A stretch of 64,000 bases of DNA from contig CALNVZ010003435.1 in assembly GCA_940671915.1 (NCBI GenBank), positions 10,887,863 through 10,951,862 on the forward strand. Reading direction: 5' to 3'. Origin of the DNA: Paracentrotus lividus. Taxonomy: Eukaryota > Echinodermata > Echinoidea > Camarodonta > Echinidae. The position numbers and the translations under genes are program-made. Of this stretch, positions 1-12,215 are shown in pieces (position 1 is the first letter of the stretch; each line of letters opens with the position of its first letter). The notes beneath the pieces were generated by a model. That model had not been told where the DNA came from. It did not search any database and was given only the letters and a program-made list of their open reading frames with translations.

Positions 1-1225
1 CTTTTGCAAAAAAATTAAATCAATTCACGGTTGAATGAACATCCAGAAAATACCACTGTTTGAAAACTTAATAAGTATCCCATTTTGACACTAAAAATTT
101 TCACGTGACTGATCACTAATTACAGGATGGGCTTCAATAAGTCTTCAGGGGATGTTTCATTAAGTCGTTTGTATAGTTATGAATGACTTTGCGAACTACT
201 GGAACAGTCATGATCTTGGATGCTGTACTAATCAAATGTGTAATCTTTTAGGAAAAGAACTGATCACAAGTCGTTCGTAAAGACATTCGTAACTTACCTA
301 CGACTTTTAGTCGTGAAACGCAGCTCAGGAAGAATCTACGAAAGCGAAATCATATAAAAGTTCAATACACCCCCATTGTCCTTTAATTTTATGCCAAAAA
401 AACTAATGAAAATTGATAATAAAGAACTCTAGGAAAAGCCCTCTTCCTTGAGGTAGTTGTCCTGGGGTGTGTTGGTCTACTGCATAGGGCCTATATAGCG
501 CTCTTTTTTTTTCAATATTGTTAAAAAAAAGAAGAAAAATAAAGAAATAAACTTTAAATGACAAGGACTTAAGATAAAAACTGAACGGCTGTATACAGTC
601 TATGTCAAATAAAATGGTACAAGTGGAAAACATTTTTTTCATAGAATGAAGGTTAATACAGCCTGCTATTGTTTGGCATTTTCATAAAGCAGGAAGATCA
701 GACTTTCACCTGAATTTTTTTTTTCATCACATTTGGTGTTATTAATATTTGAAATATGACTAGGTTTCTACAACCAAGAAAAATCCATTTTTCGCACGGC
801 GTCCCATGTCTTTGTGTATAGCTTTCGCATAATGGCCATGAAGTGCTCAATTTCGATTTGTTCCTCGTCGCACAAAATTTAGCATAACTTTTGTTTTACG
901 AAAGCATATTATACAGAACAAAGCGCATCAGCAGGGAAAATATTTTGGCTTTATTTTGGTACCACACACTTTATCTGAAAATATTTCAAACTTAAATAAT
1001 TTTTTTCCGACTGTACCATTTTTTTAATACACAGAATGTGTAGGTAAGAACCAGTCGATTCATGTATTTCGATTCAAATCCTACATTGTCCTAAAGATTT
1101 TGATTTAAAGACTTTTGAGAAATTTACGTTTAAATCATTAAGATTTAAATCTAAATCCCAAATTCGATTGGTCATTAACTTGGGTCGCTCAGGACTTATT
1201 CTATATCCTTGCAATTTAGAGTGCA
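1..1225. other. AT-rich DNA, no recognisable feature
   Basis: I see no convincing exon, RNA gene or repeat boundary here. Open reading frames are short and of biased composition. A GGTAGTTGTCC-type motif near 453 resembles the motif cluster at 62.8 kb, but too little flanks it to define an element. Confidence 0.5.
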
Positions 1226-2089
1226 GGGGAGACCGGGGATGGAAGTTACACGGGTCAGTTGTTACAGTTCTCAGTGTGCTAAGCTGGAACAAGAGAGGAT
1301 GTGCTAACTGGCATCTATATACAGCCTCCACATAGCTGTGATGAACTGCCGGTCGTGAGGTTTCTCCGTTGTTTTATTAAAAAGTAAATCAACAAAAACC
1401 ATTTTTTTACAGTTCAAAGTAAATTTTTGACAAAAATTGAAATTTGTAATAGCTCTTACAACTGAAGGCACATGATGATAGTCTGGTATTGTAAATATAG
1501 TACATGTATGTCACTAATATACCCCCTAGCCATGCCCGGTAATTCTGCCTAATGACTGTGCTACAGTTGATTTATGCGTGTAAAATCACCCATGGGGTAG
1601 GTTGTTACAACAACCTACCCCATGTTGATGTAACAACTTACCCCAATTGCATTACATGATTTATGTAAAATTACATTTTGTCTCAATTTTCAGGTGTTAA
1701 TATTTTTATTTTTCTATTATTACTTTTGTCTATTCTAGAGCTCTACTTGATCTACTGTTAACGATGTCAAGAAACTGGAAAGTTGAAATTAAAGTATGGT
1801 ATAAGAGATTTACATATTGTCAACTTACCCCGTATGTTTACATATTGTAACAATTGACCCCGTATGGTGTAACAACCTACCCCGTATATGGGGTAGGTTG
1901 TTACAAGAAAATGTCTTCACTAATTAAGCTGTAGTTAATTAGTGTTTACATGTTTTCAAGTTTTATATGCCTCAGGTTTTAGCCAACATAATAGGCTAAC
2001 TACAGACCCAATATGGAGTGCGTGATTTCTTTCGTTAGAATTATCTGGCCCAAAATGTGAATTTTGTAACGTCCATACCCGGTCTCCCC
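1226..2089. mobile_element. Non-autonomous TA-flanked DNA transposon, family 1, copy A
   Basis: The ends form terminal inverted repeats: GGGGAGACCGGGGATGGAAG on the left and, in reverse complement, GGGGAGACCGGGTATGGACG on the right, continuing into GTTACA. A second full copy at 51,795-52,651 fixes the boundaries. That copy is flanked by TA on both sides; here the right flank is TA and the left flank is CA, so one target base has probably mutated. There is no transposase reading frame. The interior repeats GGGGTAGGTTGTTACA-like motifs in both orientations, including a 16-bp-arm hairpin at 1,591-1,624 and another at 1,868-1,905. TA target duplications suggest a Tc1/mariner-type mover, but the superfamily is inferred only. 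Confidence 0.85.
1591..1624. repeat. Perfect hairpin inside family-1 element
   Basis: Two 16-base arms (CATGGGGTAGGTTGTT and its exact complement) are separated by AC. The same hairpin is present without change at 52,157-52,190 in copy B, although the surrounding element has diverged. Confidence 0.9.
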
Positions 2090-2839
2090 TACATAGGCCC
2101 GCTTAAAATATAAAATCACTTGCATACAATATTGTATAATTAATGTTTAGGCCTGTCATAATCATGGTCAAGAAGGAAATTCCATCTAGGTTTATAGATC
2201 AATATTCAATAATTAACCAGTCGAGAGCGGTATTCTAAAACTATTGCTTTCTTCGGGCTAGTATGTCTCATTTTCTCCAGGTCTCATCTTTCCTTCTTTT
2301 TTCCCCCCAATTTATAATTAGGCTAATATAGGCTATTTGACTGATCATAATGAGTTGCATTAGCTCCGAGTGGTGCAAAAATGCGATATGTTTCTTACGT
2401 TGTCCAAACAATAATTAATCTGACTCGATCCTGTCCATTTTTCAAGTACGACGCTAGAGGAGAACAACAAAAATGAGTAGAAACAGCGGACACGTTCGTC
2501 GTTTACGCTTGCGAGTCGATGACTTTGACCGCCCTGTCACGATAGAAAAAAGGCATTTTTACGAAAACACGTGCTAGTGTACTTGATTTGTATGGGGATT
2601 TCCCTTTTAACCGTCATGACCGTGGCGTCAAAAGCGAGGCGCACCAATACTCGCAGTGCGATGGAACGCTCTGTTCTCTCTTCTTCGCTGCCTCTCTCTC
2701 TCACGCTCCATTTTATACATGTATTTAAAATTATTTTATTGTCCCTTCTCCTTCTATCTCGCCTCATTTTTTAATTTTCTCTTGCCCGTTCTTTTCATCT
2801 CTCTGTCTTGATATTCAACTTGTTTTTCTATCCCCCTTT
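2090..2839. other. No recognisable feature
   Basis: Ordinary AT-rich sequence with a slightly GC-richer patch near 2,600-2,700. Open frames exist on both strands, but none has splice sites or protein-like composition that I can support. Confidence 0.4.
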
Positions 2840-3007
2840 TTACTGCTCACGTTCTCATGTTCTCTTTCCGTCTCTCTCTCTCTTTACCTTTCTTTCTATT
2901 GTTCTATATCTTGTTTTCTCTCTGTATCTCTCTTGATTTCTCTATCTGTTTCTCCTTCCATCTCGCCCCTCTCTGTCTCTCGGTCTCTCTCCCTCGGTCT
3001 CCCCCTC

Positions 3008-3056
<49 letters not shown>

Positions 3057-3075
3057 CTTTCATTTCCTCTCTTCT
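2840..3075 (+). repeat. CT-rich tract with (CT)n core
   Basis: A polypyrimidine stretch with a pure CT dinucleotide core at about 3,011-3,053. Serine/leucine-rich open frames across it result from the repeat. Confidence 0.9.
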
Positions 3076-3643
3076 GCTCCTCTGTCACACATATCCACCG
3101 GAAGATATTTCGATTGCTTTGATCTCTTTGTTGAAATATTTGTAGTAGTATGTCGTCGACATCGTTGGCTCATTTGACGTCGCACATTGCACGTGTTTCA
3201 AAACTTGCTGTAATCCTGGTAATTATGGAAATGGTCGTAAAATATGAAGCATATGCAATGTATGCGATGGTCATCTTTGTTACGATCAACCCACCCTTAA
3301 CAATGGGATAGTAACTAAAACATTTGGAAAACCTTGATTTACATGACTTAGACAAATGTTTTGCTTAGTACTTCCATCAACGTTATAGAATGATGAAGAT
3401 ATCATGGCTATGGGGTGAGTAATGAAGAATTCATGAATACCCGAGCTAAACATTGGGTTGATGAGATAATTTGGACCGATTTGAAAAACAATTTCATGAT
3501 ATTTGTTTCGTAACGGAGGCATACAAATCTGGGAATGACAGGAAAATATTAAGGCGGAGAGGAGGAGATAAGTATATAAATAGGTTTTGTTTGTGTTCTC
3601 AGATCTGTGTGTTGTCTATTGCTTTTACCGAACTGAATATCGC
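3076..3643. other. No recognisable feature
   Basis: AT-rich sequence between the CT tract and the TTAA-flanked element. No exon, RNA gene or repeat structure was recognised. Confidence 0.4.
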
Positions 3644-3647
3644 TTAA

Positions 3648-3789
3648 AGGCCCGGTCCCACTGGCGGGAGGATTAATTGCGCATGAGTTGCGTATACAAA
3701 TTTCGTTCATCCGCAACAAAAAACAAAAACAAAACAAACAATCCGCAATTCATACGCAAATCATCCTAAAAAGCCAGTGGGACCGGGCC
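3648..3789. mobile_element. 142-bp TTAA-flanked MITE
   Basis: Terminal inverted repeats read AGGCCCGGTCCCACTGG on the left and GGCCCGGTCCCACTGG on the right in reverse complement. TTAA lies immediately outside each end (3,644-3,647 and 3,790-3,793). A TTAA target duplication is characteristic of piggyBac and Kolobok elements. The interior is A-rich and non-coding, so this is a non-autonomous derivative. Confidence 0.85.
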
Positions 3790-3793
3790 TTAA

Positions 3794-4362
3794 ACAATGT
3801 GAATATATGCTTAATATTTAGCATAAAAATATGAAAGTAGAAAAGCGTTAAAAAAAGAAAAGAAGAGAAAAATCGTTCCTGATTATCCAGCAAACCAAAC
3901 AACTTCTTGGGGATTCTTTTTATCCAAAGTCTACCTTTCTTTATATTATATTCGTAACAATATGATCATTGTATTATTGTTGACAGACATACAAATGAGG
4001 TATCATAAAAGTTAACAAGAATCAAATTCAAGCCTCACAAAGCAAACAGATACGTGTAAATATACTTTTCCACAAAGCCGACTATTTTTAGATATGCAAA
4101 TTAAACAGGGATTCATGGCGTCATCGTTTTTAAGACTCTTTTATGTTATCGATCCGTGGGCACGACATTCAAATTTCATTTAAAATACGAAAACATTTTT
4201 AAAAGTGACAAATCTTCATTTCCAAGACATGTTGATTATTATGCTTAGTTTGAATAAGTTTAAAATAAAAAGCTGAAGCGTTAGTAAAATATTGTTTAAC
4301 GGATGTTATATAATAAGTTATCGCTTTGTCTCAATATAATCACTGGTTGCAAATAAAAAACA

Positions 4363-4399
<37 letters not shown>

Positions 4400-5584
4400 G
4401 TAATAGTTCTGCATATTCATTATTAGCGAGATACCTAAATTTAGTTGAATATGAATTATGATTTGTACTTCGTGAAAGGAATTGTGACTTTATGATAGCG
4501 ATGTAAACACTATTCTTTTATTTTTATTTATTCTATTTCATTTTATTTTTTTTACTTCCGGTGGTTCTGGGGGAATACCTTAAAAATTACCAGGATATTT
4601 TATCTACGATTTTTTTCAAAGCTTTCTCGTTAATGCTTCATTGACCTTGACATGAATTCACAATACAAAGTCATTCATAATTGCTCATTCAATATTGAAT
4701 CAATTTGTATGACTAGCACTTGTCATCCTTTCCAAATCGAAGGGACGCATCATGCTTTAAAAATGTAGAATTGCCCTTTTGTGGGGTGCACGCCCCACGC
4801 GTGCACTATAATCTAATTAGTGATTGTTGCTAGAGAATTTGGGCTTCCCCAAAACTTTGCAAAACTTCGCACGCATTGCGAGATGTAAGTTGTTGCCTTT
4901 GTTATTGTTATCGCTTTTATGATTATTGTTATTTTTAAATGGTGGCGGAAGTTTCCCTCGTTTTTCCGAAAAACTTTATGGGATTGATCAATAGAATAGG
5001 GCTGATATTTGATTTTCTATCGCACGCTGCTTTTGTATTTGTTTAATTTTCCACTGTATGATGCCAAAAAGAACGCATCTATTGATTATGAATTTTATAA
5101 CTGAAGGAGCATTTTTGTTGTTGTTTAAATTTTGTATCGATTTGGGTGGGACGCCTTGGTTATTGGTTTACATGCAAAGTAAAGATGTTGGTTTGATCGA
5201 GGTTTAATATTTTGGTAATCACTTTACCTGCTGATTAAATGATTTCATTGTTAAAATGTACAAAAGTACAATCTAAATCTAACTCTTTTCTGAATCTAAG
5301 TTGAATAATATGAAATATACATGAACAAAGATGTCTCTTGATTTTTCTCTCATTCTTTCACCTATTTAAAAGAAAAGAAGAAATTTACAACATTTAGAAT
5401 ATGCTTTGATTGTTATTATATTGATATTGAATGCATTGAAATGGCAATTAGAAAGTTTTCAATTGATCACAACTCATTATGTTACAGGGACCAGATGGAG
5501 TAACGCAGAATAAATTCATTCTGGCCCATATTAAAGTTTTTGCTTTGTTTTTTTAGTGTAGCAGATTAACTTTTATTTCAGTCC
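3794..5584. other. AT-rich DNA with one poly(A) tract
   Basis: A run of about 27 A residues lies near 4,369-4,395, and a short GC-rich hairpin-like patch (GGGGTGCACGCCCC) near 4,785. Otherwise I see nothing interpretable. Confidence 0.5.
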
Positions 5585-5680
5585 TTGTGGCCATTGCCAT
5601 CATTATCGTCATCATCTTTGCCATTATTATCATCATGATTAGCACGGAGAGCAGCAAAACCACCACCACCACCACATCAC

Positions 5681-5719
<39 letters not shown>

Positions 5720-5935
5720 CATAATCACCATCATCAACATCAAAATCAAAATCATCGTCAATACCATCATCGTCATCATCATCATTATCATTATTATCAT
5801 CATCCTCCACATCATCATCCACATCCTCATCATCACCATTATCACCATCATCATCATCAACGTCCCCACCATCACCATCACCGCCATTATAATGTGCATC
5901 ATCATTGCCACCATCTTATCTATCATCATTATTAG
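5585..5935. repeat. Degenerate (ATC)n/(CAT)n microsatellite block
   Basis: About 350 bases of imperfect CAT/ATC/CCA triplets with a pure (ATC)n core around 5,675-5,717. The Asp-rich and Met-rich minus-strand frames across it are products of the triplet repeat, not genes. Confidence 0.95.
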
Positions 5936-6518
5936 CATTTACCCTTAGCCTTTATCACATCTTAATCCACCCCTCCCCTCCTGACATGGAACTCTTTCGG
6001 GAAAGCCCCATCATCAAACATTTTGATCGAGAGAGGGGGAAATATTGATTTAATATCCGACACCTGCTTGTCTTTACAAGTTTTGCTTGAACTAAAAATA
6101 TTCTGATGACTTCTAGTATACAGGTTCCACTTTCGGTGCACCTATAGAAGAGATGGAGATCATGTTGATAGATCACTCATGAAAAAGTAGCCATTTTTAT
6201 TTTAAAGAAAAATTTATTAGATGTAATTCATCAGTTTGTTCAGCTGCAGGGACAAATATTAATTTTGAAATACATAATGCCACCTGTTCAGGCGCGGATC
6301 CCGGGTGGGGTAACAGAGCCGCCCCATAAACCCCCATTTATAGAAAAGATGCCCCAAAACGGATGCAAAGAGGCACTGATCCTCAGCTGCACCTCTATGA
6401 GGATGGTTATCTTCTTCTCACGATAAACATGAACAAGTTTCATGTTGGTAAATATATTTATGATTATAATTATTATCAGTATCTGTTTTGCCATGTATAA
6501 GTGCCGCCATTTCACCAT
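5936..6518. other. No firm feature; fragment of a GC-rich repeat
   Basis: A GCGCGGATCCCGGG-like patch near 6,290-6,335 looks like an interspersed-repeat remnant, but no boundaries are visible. Confidence 0.3.
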
Positions 6519-6922
6519 TTAATATGTAAATGTATTATTGTACAATATTTTTCTATAATTCCCATCTTTTGTCCTTCCTTTCTCTTTTTCTTTCCAATTC
6601 TCTCACTCTTTCGTTCCCTCTCTCTTTCTCACTTTTCTCCACTTTCTTCACAATTCTCCTCTGCATGCCAATTACTATGTAATTTCAAATTCCATTGCTC
6701 GTATGAAACTTACTTCAAAATTATTTTTGTTGTTTATATTTGGTTACATTACATTCAATTCCTATTTAATTCTCAGTTAATATGTAAATGTATTATTGTA
6801 CAATATTTTTCTATAATTGCCATCTTTTGTTCTTCCTCTATCTTTTTCTCTCCATTTCTCTTACTCTTTCTTTCCCTCTCTCTTTCTCACTATTTTCCAC
6901 TTTCTTCACCATTCTCCTCTGC
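6519..6922 (+). repeat. Tandem duplication, about 146-bp units 258 bp apart
   Basis: The segment 6,519-6,664 (starting TTAATATGTAAATGTATTAT) recurs at 6,777-6,922 with a few substitutions. Each unit is an AT-rich start followed by a CT-rich tail. The interval between them is unrelated. The long open frame through both copies is pyrimidine-tract translation and unlikely to be a gene. Confidence 0.85.
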
Positions 6923-7141
6923 TTTTACAGTCTTTTCTACTTATCCTTTTCTCCTCTTGAACTTCTATGCATGTATATTACAATTGTTATTTAAATGTAA
7001 ATGAACTGATTTTTTTTTTTTTTTTGCTATATTTTGTAAGTAACTTTAAATGTTTTTTATATATGTAAACCTTCGTTGTTAGTCTTCGGACTTTTTAAAG
7101 AGATTTTTTAATAAAACCAAATTGAATCTGAATCTGAATCA
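6923..7141 (+). mobile_element. Possible LINE 3' tail ending in (AATCTG)n
   Basis: AT-rich sequence ends with TTTTAATAAAACCAAATTGA followed by three copies of a six-base AATCTG-type unit. Short tandem hexamers after an AATAAA-like signal are typical 3' ends of CR1/L2/RTE-class LINEs. No reverse transcriptase sequence precedes it, so the assignment rests on the tail alone. The tandem pyrimidine units just upstream could be part of the same 3' UTR. Confidence 0.4.
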
Positions 7142-7349
7142 ATGTCTTTTGGCTAGACAGGTACACAGGCCTGTACATTTTGCAGCTAGGGCAGATCCAG
7201 CATTATTCGAACGCTGGGGAGGGCGGGTAGGAAAAACAATTGTTTCATCCCCCGGGTTTCAAGCATGGGGTTATCGTTTTCCTCATATCATTTTTTAAAC
7301 TGATTCTGTTATATAAGAAGATCAAAATCCACTAAAATAAAACATAATA

Positions 7350-8335
7350 GGGTACATGCAGGTAATATGGGCCCCCTAAGCTCATTTGCCTAATTTGCAT
7401 AAAATTACGAAATGACACACAGTCTAATCTTTGTTTATATGAATCAATAACTACTGCTCTAACTTTTATTGTGAAGAAAAACAATTATCACCAACCCCCC
7501 TGTCTGCAATATTCAAATGTTGACGTCATTACCAAAGTGCTCATATTACCTGCATGTGAAGGTAATATGGGCACATGTATTTAATGTATATATGTTTTAA
7601 AAACTACAATGACTCTACCATGTCTGGAATTTGCTTAAAATGTTGAAAATCATTAACTTTAAAAATTTGAAATTATAAGACCCTTCAGTAAATCCTTTGG
7701 CTATACATTTCATTGTTATGTATTTTGTATATTATTTCTTTTTTAATATTATTTAAATATTATTTTCACTTTACAAGTCAACATAGGCCTACAATAAGTT
7801 ATCTTTATTAACTATATACTGTGAATATACCCCAAAAAATCGTAGCAAAGAGATTGATGCCTCATCCCAATACTAAGTACCAGAATAATTTCCGCCATTT
7901 TGGATGTCCCATATTACCTGCACTAATGTTGCTGTGTCAGGCAAGCATTCAATGCCACATTGCACCCCTTCACTAAAACAAATTGACCTGTACACGCTAG
8001 TATGATCAAAATGAAACTATAATCTTACTAAATCTGCCAAACAATTGAGGTTACCCCCTCAAACACTCTTTCACCATCACATTCTGTGAAATATCAAATT
8101 TTACATCAGGGTAAAAAAATGCCGTAAGTTTTACCTACCTTGTTGGTTTTCAGCAATTTTCTCAGAGAAATTTCGGCATCAGATGCTCTCACGACGATAT
8201 ATTTTCGTATACAGTTCATATGAACAACATTATGGTGCTCACACCGGTCCCCGGTCACCGGTCGACGGTCACGACATGATTTGCTTCAGGTGGCCCATAT
8301 TACCTGCTTGGCCCATATTACCTGCATGTATACCC
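7350..8335. mobile_element. 986-bp TA-flanked non-autonomous DNA transposon, family 2
   Basis: Terminal inverted repeats are GGGTACATGCAGGTAATATG (left) and GGGTATACATGCAGGTAATA (right, reverse complement), with TA directly outside each (7,348-7,349 and 8,336-8,337). No transposase frame is present. The terminal motif GGTAATATGGGC recurs inside the element in both orientations, near 7,546-7,575, 7,907-7,921 and 8,292-8,306. The architecture parallels family 1, although the sequence differs. Confidence 0.85.
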
Positions 8336-8489
8336 TATATTCATTGCGAATAGGCCTAAATAAGATTCTATAGCCTACTTATTACATCTTTGTTTAGGTA
8401 TCAAAATATTCCAAATTACAAACTATTTACTTAGGGTATCCATGCTTTATCATATCTACAGCAGCATTAGCCAATAGATCGTGTCTGTG

Positions 8490-8705
8490 ATTCCACGAAA
8501 CTTTCCTCAACTCCCTTGTCGTATCAGCCCGAGTTCATGCCATCCATCACCGGGGTGTCAGCGGGCTGGTGATCCACCGCCACCCCGCTATCGACCTCCA
8601 TGAGTCAGCTTGGTGCTTGCAGTACCATCAACCATCATCATGTGGGGGCACTGGAAAAGCCCAGGCGACAGACATTGAGCAGCACCGCTCAGATTAAAGG
8701 CATCC
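8490..8705 (+). other. GC-rich island of unknown nature
   Basis: Roughly 210 bases are clearly GC-richer than their surroundings. One plus-strand frame stays open from before 8,500 to a TAA near 8,697, with unbiased amino-acid composition. There is no start codon or clear splice acceptor to anchor it, and GGTGATCCACCGCCACCCCG-type blocks could fold. It may be an old exon, a SINE or another repeat; I do not recognise it. Confidence 0.3.
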
Positions 8706-9340
8706 CGTGTCATAATTTACATGATTTATATAGTCTTGCAATTTTATTTTCGTCGACACTGTAGAATATGACAGAATGATCATTTGTTATAAATATTTTG
8801 GACTCAGTTGCTGTTTAGTTATCACATAATAAGCAAACATGTAAGTTCAAGTTTTTCGTATTTTAATTTACCTCTGATATGATTTCTTTTTAAAGAATTA
8901 GAATGCTTGCATCAACTGAAAATATTTTATTAATCATAATATAATATAATTATGTATTTTGATGTTCGAATATGAATTTGATTACGGATTGTAAATAAAC
9001 GCGTCTTTTCTGAGAAAATATGATTATTCCTTCGCCTTTAACATCTATAACCTCGTCGTAAATAAGGCCATTTTACTGACCCCAAAGTGCTTAAAGACTT
9101 CTAACAATCAAAACAATTGTTTTAAGCATAACGAGAGGTGACAGCCCCTCCATTCTCATTGAAATATTAAGTCCCTTGTTTCCATATTTTACTCTTTGCT
9201 TGTAGCATTACGTGATAAACAGCAAAAATATAAAAATTAAAATAAAAAATTAAAAAAAAAAAGAAAGGAAAGACAACAGTGAAACCAAAAACCAAAAACA
9301 AACTTAAACAAATACAATTCAATTAATAATGCCTCTGGAG
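8706..9340. other. No recognisable feature
   Basis: AT-rich sequence with short A runs; nothing supported. Confidence 0.4.
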
Positions 9341-9424
9341 CGATATAATATATATAAGAATATATATAATTATATCATATATATATATATATATTATTAT
9401 ATATATATATATATAATATATAAA
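9341..9424. repeat. (AT)n microsatellite
   Basis: Nearly pure alternating TA/AT with occasional AA or TT interruptions. Confidence 0.95.
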
Positions 9425-9809
9425 GCGAAATCTAATTACGGGCCCTGTTTATAAAACATCATGATATAATATCAGTTATATATCATATAGGGCTATATAG
9501 CTATTATACAAAGCAAAAAGAAAGAAAAAAAGGCTCCATATAATATATCACATTAAAAAAAAATCCTTTCCACACCTCAATTTCTAAACCAATGTGATAA
9601 CGAAGTTTCCTGTCTGAAATAGAAGAAAATAATAACATAATGTTTCAAAAAATGAGGTAGCACGGAGGATACAAATCTAGTCCAAATATCAATATCAAAT
9701 TTATTGATTTAGCAATTTCAATGAAATGTGATCAGTTCTTTCCTTAACTTTGGTTCCTTTCTATTTTTGCTCGCTTTGTGAAAACAAGTTAGCAAACCCC
9801 TCCACTATA

Positions 9810-10050
9810 ATTTGATCTTTTCCATTCTCTCTCATTTTCCCATCTCCGCTAATCTCTCTCGTACATGCTCTATATATAACAATATCTCTTTCTTTCTCTC
9901 TCCCTCCCTTTCCTCTCTTTTCCCTCCGCTGCTCTCATTCTCTCTCTCTCTTCTCTCCTCTCTCTCTCTCTCTCACTCACATCTCTACTTTCTCTCTATC
10001 TCTCTTTCCTCCTCCAATCCCTCCCTCTTTTCTAACTCTCTATTTCTCAC
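9810..10050 (+). repeat. CT-rich polypyrimidine tract
   Basis: Extended CTCTCT-rich sequence, interrupted and imperfect. The open frame through it is repeat-derived. Confidence 0.9.
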
Positions 10051-11155
10051 CATCATGACTTGTGTGTTCCATAATAAATATAAGAAACATTCTATATTTT
10101 CCTTCGGTATATATAAGATACGATAAATTTAAAACTTTAAATCTGAATAAACCCCACCCACTGCACAGAAAGCAGGGTCCAAAAAATAAAGTTTACATCA
10201 CTACCCCTTTTAACATATATTCCGCTTATAGCTTTAATTGATTGGTTTCCTTGAACTGATCCCGAGGCCCTTGTTTATCCGCGTCTGTTCACCATTCTTA
10301 CGGATGAAAGCGAGATTCCATAGAGCTAAGATTGTATGAGAAAAATTGGAGGTTTCTCTGGTATAAGAGAGATCAGGTAATGAACAACACTATAATTTAA
10401 ACCGATGATAATAAGAATAAAATAAATAAATAAATAGATAAATAAATAAAACATTGGTGTATTTAAAAACGAAAAGTGCATGTAATTGAAGATGGAGATA
10501 AAGCATTTCTAATGTCATGGTAATATTCATACGGAGGTATAGGGGGTAAGGGGTGGAATAGATCGGACGGCGGAGGGATCAAACGAAGTTCAATGGATTT
10601 CTCAAACATGCCCGTATAATAAAACCTCCCCTCCCCAAATACTTGGTCATTGGAAAAAAATCAAATTATGTTGGAAATGAAAAAACAAAAAAAAAAAGAA
10701 AAAAAAGTTTTACCATACAACAGCTCTCCACTATATATAAAATATTTAGGTAAAAATCTTCTGTGCACACAGAAAACATCTCCTTAAAATCTGAATATTA
10801 ACAAAAATATGTATAAAAGATTATTCGAGAACATGCAATAACGTTCCAAAAAGGGTAATTATTTGGTGTGATTTGAATCACGGGATCCCCTTGCTATGTT
10901 TTTCCATTTAATTTTGTTCTAAACGGAGAAGGTAAGGGAATATGTTTGGTCGTCATCGTCTACCAATTTAGACAATCAAACGAAAAGCAATATTTCAACT
11001 AGTTTGAAGAAAAAGTAATGAATTCGCTATTCGCAACATTCAAAGGAATTGGGAACTTTTCATTTTGACACACCTTGAGACATGTTGAGTTCAAACGAGG
11101 GTAACGATGCATGTGCTTATTGATTATGTGTACGATTTTATTTATAAAAAGATTC
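10051..11155. other. No recognisable feature
   Basis: AT-rich, with an AAAT microsatellite near 10,415-10,450 and an A-rich tract near 10,680-10,707. Confidence 0.4.
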
Positions 11156-11159
11156 CGCT

Positions 11160-11222
11160 GAGAGAGAAGAGAAGAGAGGAGAGAGAGAGAGAAAGAGAGA
11201 AAGAGAAAGAGAGAGAGAAGGT
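11160..11222 (+). repeat. GA-rich tract
   Basis: Imperfect (GA)n of about 60 bases. Confidence 0.9.
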
Positions 11223-11575
11223 GGGGAGGGGAAAAGGTTTGGTGTTAAATAAATAAAATGCTATTGGTGAAAGGAGCTTTCCTTTTGCTTCAAAACGATC
11301 CATTCATTGTAAACATGGTGCCATGTATGTACAAATTTTTTGTGAAAAAGGCATTCAAGGGAATTAGATGGCATATTTTCCGTTGTTTATGAATTTCCCA
11401 TCCATATTGGCACAAGAAGCTAAATGCTGAGTGGAGTACCTTAAGTTTGACTATCTTTATATTTGAAGGGTCTCAATCGTCTAATATCTACTTGGCACGT
11501 CTCCGCGTGGGTTTTGATACAAAAAACATCCTTGCGTCGAACGCAAGAAGCTGCATGTTTTTTTTTTTTTGTTAG

Positions 11576-11710
11576 GACATCAGAAGCGAAGGTGGTTTCT
11601 ACTTTCTAGTCTTACAAGCATGCCAAAACGCAAGAACCCGCAGGTTGGCAAGCAGCCAGCAAGGTTGCGGGTCAAGCACTTGCAAAAAAACCATGATCGT
11701 TATGACCGAG
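11576..11710 (+). CDS. Weak candidate internal exon (135 bases)
   Basis: A T-run followed by GTTAG gives a plausible splice acceptor at 11,575, and GAG followed by GTAATT gives a plausible donor at 11,711. The 135 bases between are open in two of three plus frames. One gives a Lys/Arg-rich peptide; the other gives exactly 45 codons in phase 0. The interval is GC-richer than its flanks. Against it, the segment contains an internal inverted repeat (ACCCGCAGG...GGTTGCGGGT) and no partner exon is seen. This could equally be a small repeat. Confidence 0.22.
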
Positions 11711-12000
11711 GTAATTTACGAATTATGCTTCTTTTTTTTTTCAAAGAAATATGATTGATGAATAAGATGCAATTTTAATATTTCAGAAATAACCATCTTC
11801 TTCCCTCACTGCGTGTGTGTCTTCTCCAAACTGAGGAATGAAAGCGTTTGAAAATAAACAAAATCAAGACGTGTGGAGAATTATTAGAAAGGAAACAATA
11901 ATACGTGTAAGCTTGGTCGAAGGAAGTTTCCAATATTTTGGAATTTCTGATAAATGAATAATGATCGATGGTTTACGGATGCCGAATTTATTCTCAGCAA

Positions 12001-12056
12001 CCCCCCCCCCACAAAAAAAAAAAATAAAAAAAAAAATAAATAAATAAATAAAATAA

Positions 12057-12103
<47 letters not shown>

Positions 12104-12215
12104 GATTTCTAAAAAAAAAAAATAATAATAATAATAAAATATAATAAAATAAAATAAATAAATAAAATAAATAAATAGATAACAAAATTTAAAGAAATAA
12201 GAAAGAAAGAACGAA
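12001..12215. repeat. Poly(C)/poly(A) and (AAT)n/(AAAT)n simple repeats
   Basis: A C10 run is followed by A-rich AAAT, AAT and AAAG tracts for about 210 bases. The minus-strand Leu/Ile/Phe-rich frame is repeat translation. Confidence 0.95.

Noticed and set aside
5553-5938. Asp-rich and Met/Ile-rich minus-strand frames
   Set aside because: Products of the ATC/CAT triplet repeat; no splice sites or non-repeat sequence.
6501-7004. 167-codon plus-strand frame
   Set aside because: It runs through duplicated pyrimidine-rich units; its Ser/Leu/Phe composition is explained by CT tracts.
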